Assembly (NCBI GenBank): GCA_963662965.1
Contig: OY759970.1
Span: 372,001 to 436,000, forward strand
DNA: 64,000 nucleotides
Reading direction: 5' to 3'
Source of the DNA: DTWD01 sp963662965
GTDB taxonomy: Bacteria > Acidobacteriota > Vicinamibacteria > Vicinamibacterales > UBA8438
A model generated the notes under the pieces. The model saw only the letters and a list, made by a program, of their open reading frames with translations, made no database searches and was not told where the DNA came from. Shown here in pieces: positions 62,559-64,000 of this stretch. Both the position numbers and the translations under genes were made by a program. Numbering within the stretch: the stretch's first letter is position 1; each line of letters begins with the position of its first letter.

Positions 62559-62566
62559 GACCTGGG

Positions 62567-62680
62567 CCTCCGTTCCCGAGGACTATGACGTTCAACTCAA
62601 AGCGCTGCGCAGACACCTCGACATCAGTCAGTCTGGACTCGCGCGCCTGGTCGGAGCCGCGGCATGGGCGTCGTCTACCT
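62567..62680 (+). pseudogene. HTH-like fragment
   Basis: WASVPEDYDVQLKALRRHLDISQSGLARLVGAAAWASS resembles the start of an XRE-type helix-turn-helix. Both ends are cut. Weak assignment. Confidence 0.35.
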
Positions 62681-62686
62681 GACCAG

Positions 62687-63049
62687 CATGACTTGATTGA
62701 GCCGCGAGCCGTCTCGGACGACCGCGGTCGTCGGGTCCATCGGGTAGGCGAACAGCTGTGGATCGCCCAAGACGACATCATCCGGCGCGACCACCTGGCC
62801 CGCGCGCGCCCCGAGTGCGAAGACGAAGCGGTCGTGTGGTTGCGGCCGCGTCTGTGTGGGGTCGGGTTCCTGTGCGATCGCGCGAAGCGGCAGCGCCAGC
62901 GAGAGGCTTGCCGCACCGGCGCGGAGCGGCAGTGCCAGCGAGAGGCTTGCCGCGCCGGCGCGGAGCGGCAGTGCCAGCGAAAGGCTCGCCGCGCCGCGCA
63001 GGACCGCGCGCCGACCGATGAGGCGCGTGCTGGGAGGACGGGTGCGCAC
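62687..63049 (-). pseudogene. Rieske-type iron-sulfur protein, N-terminal part with repeated Tat leader
   Basis: After RRAVLRGAASLSLALPLRAGA, repeated three times as ASLSLALPLRAGA, the mature part reads DRFVFALGARAGQVVAPDDVVLGDPQLFAYPMDPTTAVVRDGSRLNQVMLV. This is the head of membrane Rieske proteins of quinol-cytochrome c reductase type. The CTHxGC and CPCHxS cluster motifs are missing because the frame is cut at 62690. Confidence 0.65.
62879..62995 (-). repeat. Three tandem 39-bp units in a Tat leader
   Basis: Units start at 62879, 62918 and 62957, differ by a few bases, and each encodes the 13 residues ASLSLALPLRAGA in frame. They triple the hydrophobic core of the signal peptide. Confidence 0.85.
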
Positions 63050-63051
63050 GA

Positions 63052-64000
63052 CTACGCTGGGACCGGCTCAGCTGGGACGAGCTGGTCGAGCCAGTAGGCC
63101 TCGTCGTCGCGGCGGCGGATGAGGAAGCGGCCGAGGTCATCCAGATCCTTCGCCTGGTGATAGCGGAGATACATCCGCTCCTCGTCGACTGCCATGATCT
63201 CGACTTTGCCGGTCTCGTGTGACATGCAGTAGCGAGCGCGTCGCGCCAAACCCGATCCCTGCCGGAGCGCCTGCTGGAAGATCTCCCAGCCGCGCACGAT
63301 CGGCACTTCGTACGGCTCGTTCCCGGCGGTCGGGCGTCCCTGGAACAGGTAATAGGGCGGGCAGCCGATGTAGGACAAGGTCGCGTACAACTCGGCGAGG
63401 ACATACGGGTCGTCGTTGATGCCCTTGATCAGCGGGCATTGGTTGACGCAGACGACGCCGTTTCTGATGCACGCATCGATGCCCTCGATGGCCACGTCGG
63501 TCAGCTCGCGCGGATGATCGAAGTGGGCCATCATGTAGATGCGGTGCTCGGGCGTGGAGTACTTCCGGAACGCGGCCTGCAGCGCATCGTCGCCCAGCAC
63601 ACGCCACGGGTCGAACGCGGGCATCTTGGAGCCGAGCCGGATGATCCGGACATGCGGAACGGCTCCGAGCGCCTCGAAGATGTTGACGAGCCGGCGCGTG
63701 CTCATCAGCAGCGGATCGCCGCCGGTCAGCAGGACGTTGGTGACCTCCGGATGGTCGGCGATATAGCGGAGGCCGTCACTGATGTCGTTCATCACCTCGT
63801 CGTTCTCGTCCATGAACAGCCGCTTCCGGAAGCAGTAGCGGCAGTACGCCCCGCAGACCTCGTTGCACAGGAGGAGCACCGTATCGGTGTATTTGTGCTG
63901 GACGCCGCGTGCAACGGTGACACTCGCCTCGTTGCTGGCGTCGAGCCGTCCCCAGTCGATGAGCTCCTCGTCGCGCGGAATGATCAGCTGGCGGATCGGA
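63052..64000 (-). CDS. KamA-family radical SAM aminomutase, 5' end outside window
   Basis: The radical SAM motif CGAYCRYCFRKR binds a 4Fe-4S cluster. NVLLTGGDPLLMSTRRL, RIIRLGSKMPAFDPWRV and VNQCPLIKGINDD are conserved in lysine 2,3-aminomutase-like (KamA/EpmB) proteins. The C-terminal GKVEIMAVDEERMYLRYHQAKD block is also typical. About 315 residues are visible. The PLP lysine context is less clear (PLIKGIND); assignment as 2,3- or 3-aminomutase of a particular amino acid is not possible. The stop is three bases from the Rieske fragment start. Confidence 0.88.
   Translation of the reverse strand, partial: PIRQLIIPRDEELIDWGRLDASNEASVTVARGVQHKYTDTVLLLCNEVCGAYCRYCFRKRLFMDENDEVMNDISDGLRYIADHPEVTNVLLTGGDPLLMSTRRLVNIFEALGAVPHVRIIRLGSKMPAFDPWRVLGDDALQAAFRKYSTPEHRIYMMAHFDHPRELTDVAIEGIDACIRNGVVCVNQCPLIKGINDDPYVLAELYATLSYIGCPPYYLFQGRPTAGNEPYEVPIVRGWEIFQQALRQGSGLARRARYCMSHETGKVEIMAVDEERMYLRYHQAKDLDDLGRFLIRRRDDEAYWLDQLVPAEPVPA

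Noticed and set aside
1..64000. CRISPR array or tRNA/rRNA genes
   Set aside because: I found no regularly spaced 20-40-bp repeats apart from the 39-bp tandem units in a coding frame, and no cloverleaf or rRNA signature.

Overview
The window is GC-rich (mid-60s %, by eye) bacterial DNA, and more than half of it is mobile-element sequence. Host genes that survive are a selenocysteine-containing formate dehydrogenase, a double-CDGSH iron-sulfur protein, a KamA-type radical-SAM enzyme, a bactofilin remnant, RlpA and Rieske fragments, a RarD permease and several secreted proteins. This fits a diderm, probably free-living bacterium. The PDZ/hydrolase tail and the overall style recall Acidobacteriota-like lineages, but no rRNA or core marker is present, so that assignment is weak. 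I saw no rRNA, tRNA or CRISPR array. Pieces of RepA-type plasmid replication initiators at two places, and repeated copies of one tyrosine recombinase, point to past plasmid or island integration.

Layout. 1-4.8 kb: a DDE transposase remnant, the CDGSH gene, gene fragments, a RepA scar, two hypothetical genes and a GIY-YIG protein. 4.8-7.5 kb: an IS3 element split by two IS5 elements. 7.5-11.4 kb: fdhA (in-frame UGA plus SECIS hairpin) and fdhB; the third gene is cut after nine codons by an IS6 element. 12.2-18.5 kb: group II intron copies, IS5 elements and a secreted-protein gene. 18.8-22 kb: a conserved hypothetical, an EVE-domain gene, a 158-bp inverted-repeat element and a duplicated-domain secreted protein. 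22-34 kb: two identical IS110 elements, IS6, a glycosyltransferase, integrase copies and miniature elements. 34-46.5 kb: a zinc-ribbon protein, bactofilin, RlpA scar, methyltransferase/DUF5681 pair, a third IS110, an exported protein, an integrase fragment and rarD. 46.5-61.5 kb: nested IS5/IS6/IS3 elements, two more group II introns, a RepA scar and small membrane proteins. 61.5-64 kb: a sodium:alanine symporter broken by a miniature element, a Rieske fragment and the KamA-like gene, which runs off the window.

Two relationships stand out in which one mobile element appears programmed to insert into the ends of another. (1) All three IS110 elements sit at the same point inside the terminal inverted repeats of IS6-family elements or of a 119-bp miniature element with the same ends. 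Upstream of each IS110 transposase is a non-coding region that reads as a bridge RNA. It has a 17-bp helix with compensatory changes between copies, a target loop whose sequence changes in step with the left target (CAACTTGAC or CAAGTTGAC), and a donor loop matching the element's own ends. (2) A group II intron without a reverse transcriptase gene (domains V and VI recognisable) occurs six times. Its 5' exon is usually the terminal CACCAACGC of an IS5 inverted repeat, and a loop inside the intron carries GCGTTGG, the exact complement needed for EBS1-IBS1 pairing. IS5 and IS6 copies therefore serve as landing pads for the intron and for IS110. The rest of the window records the result: nested insertions, deletions between repeats and broken host operons.
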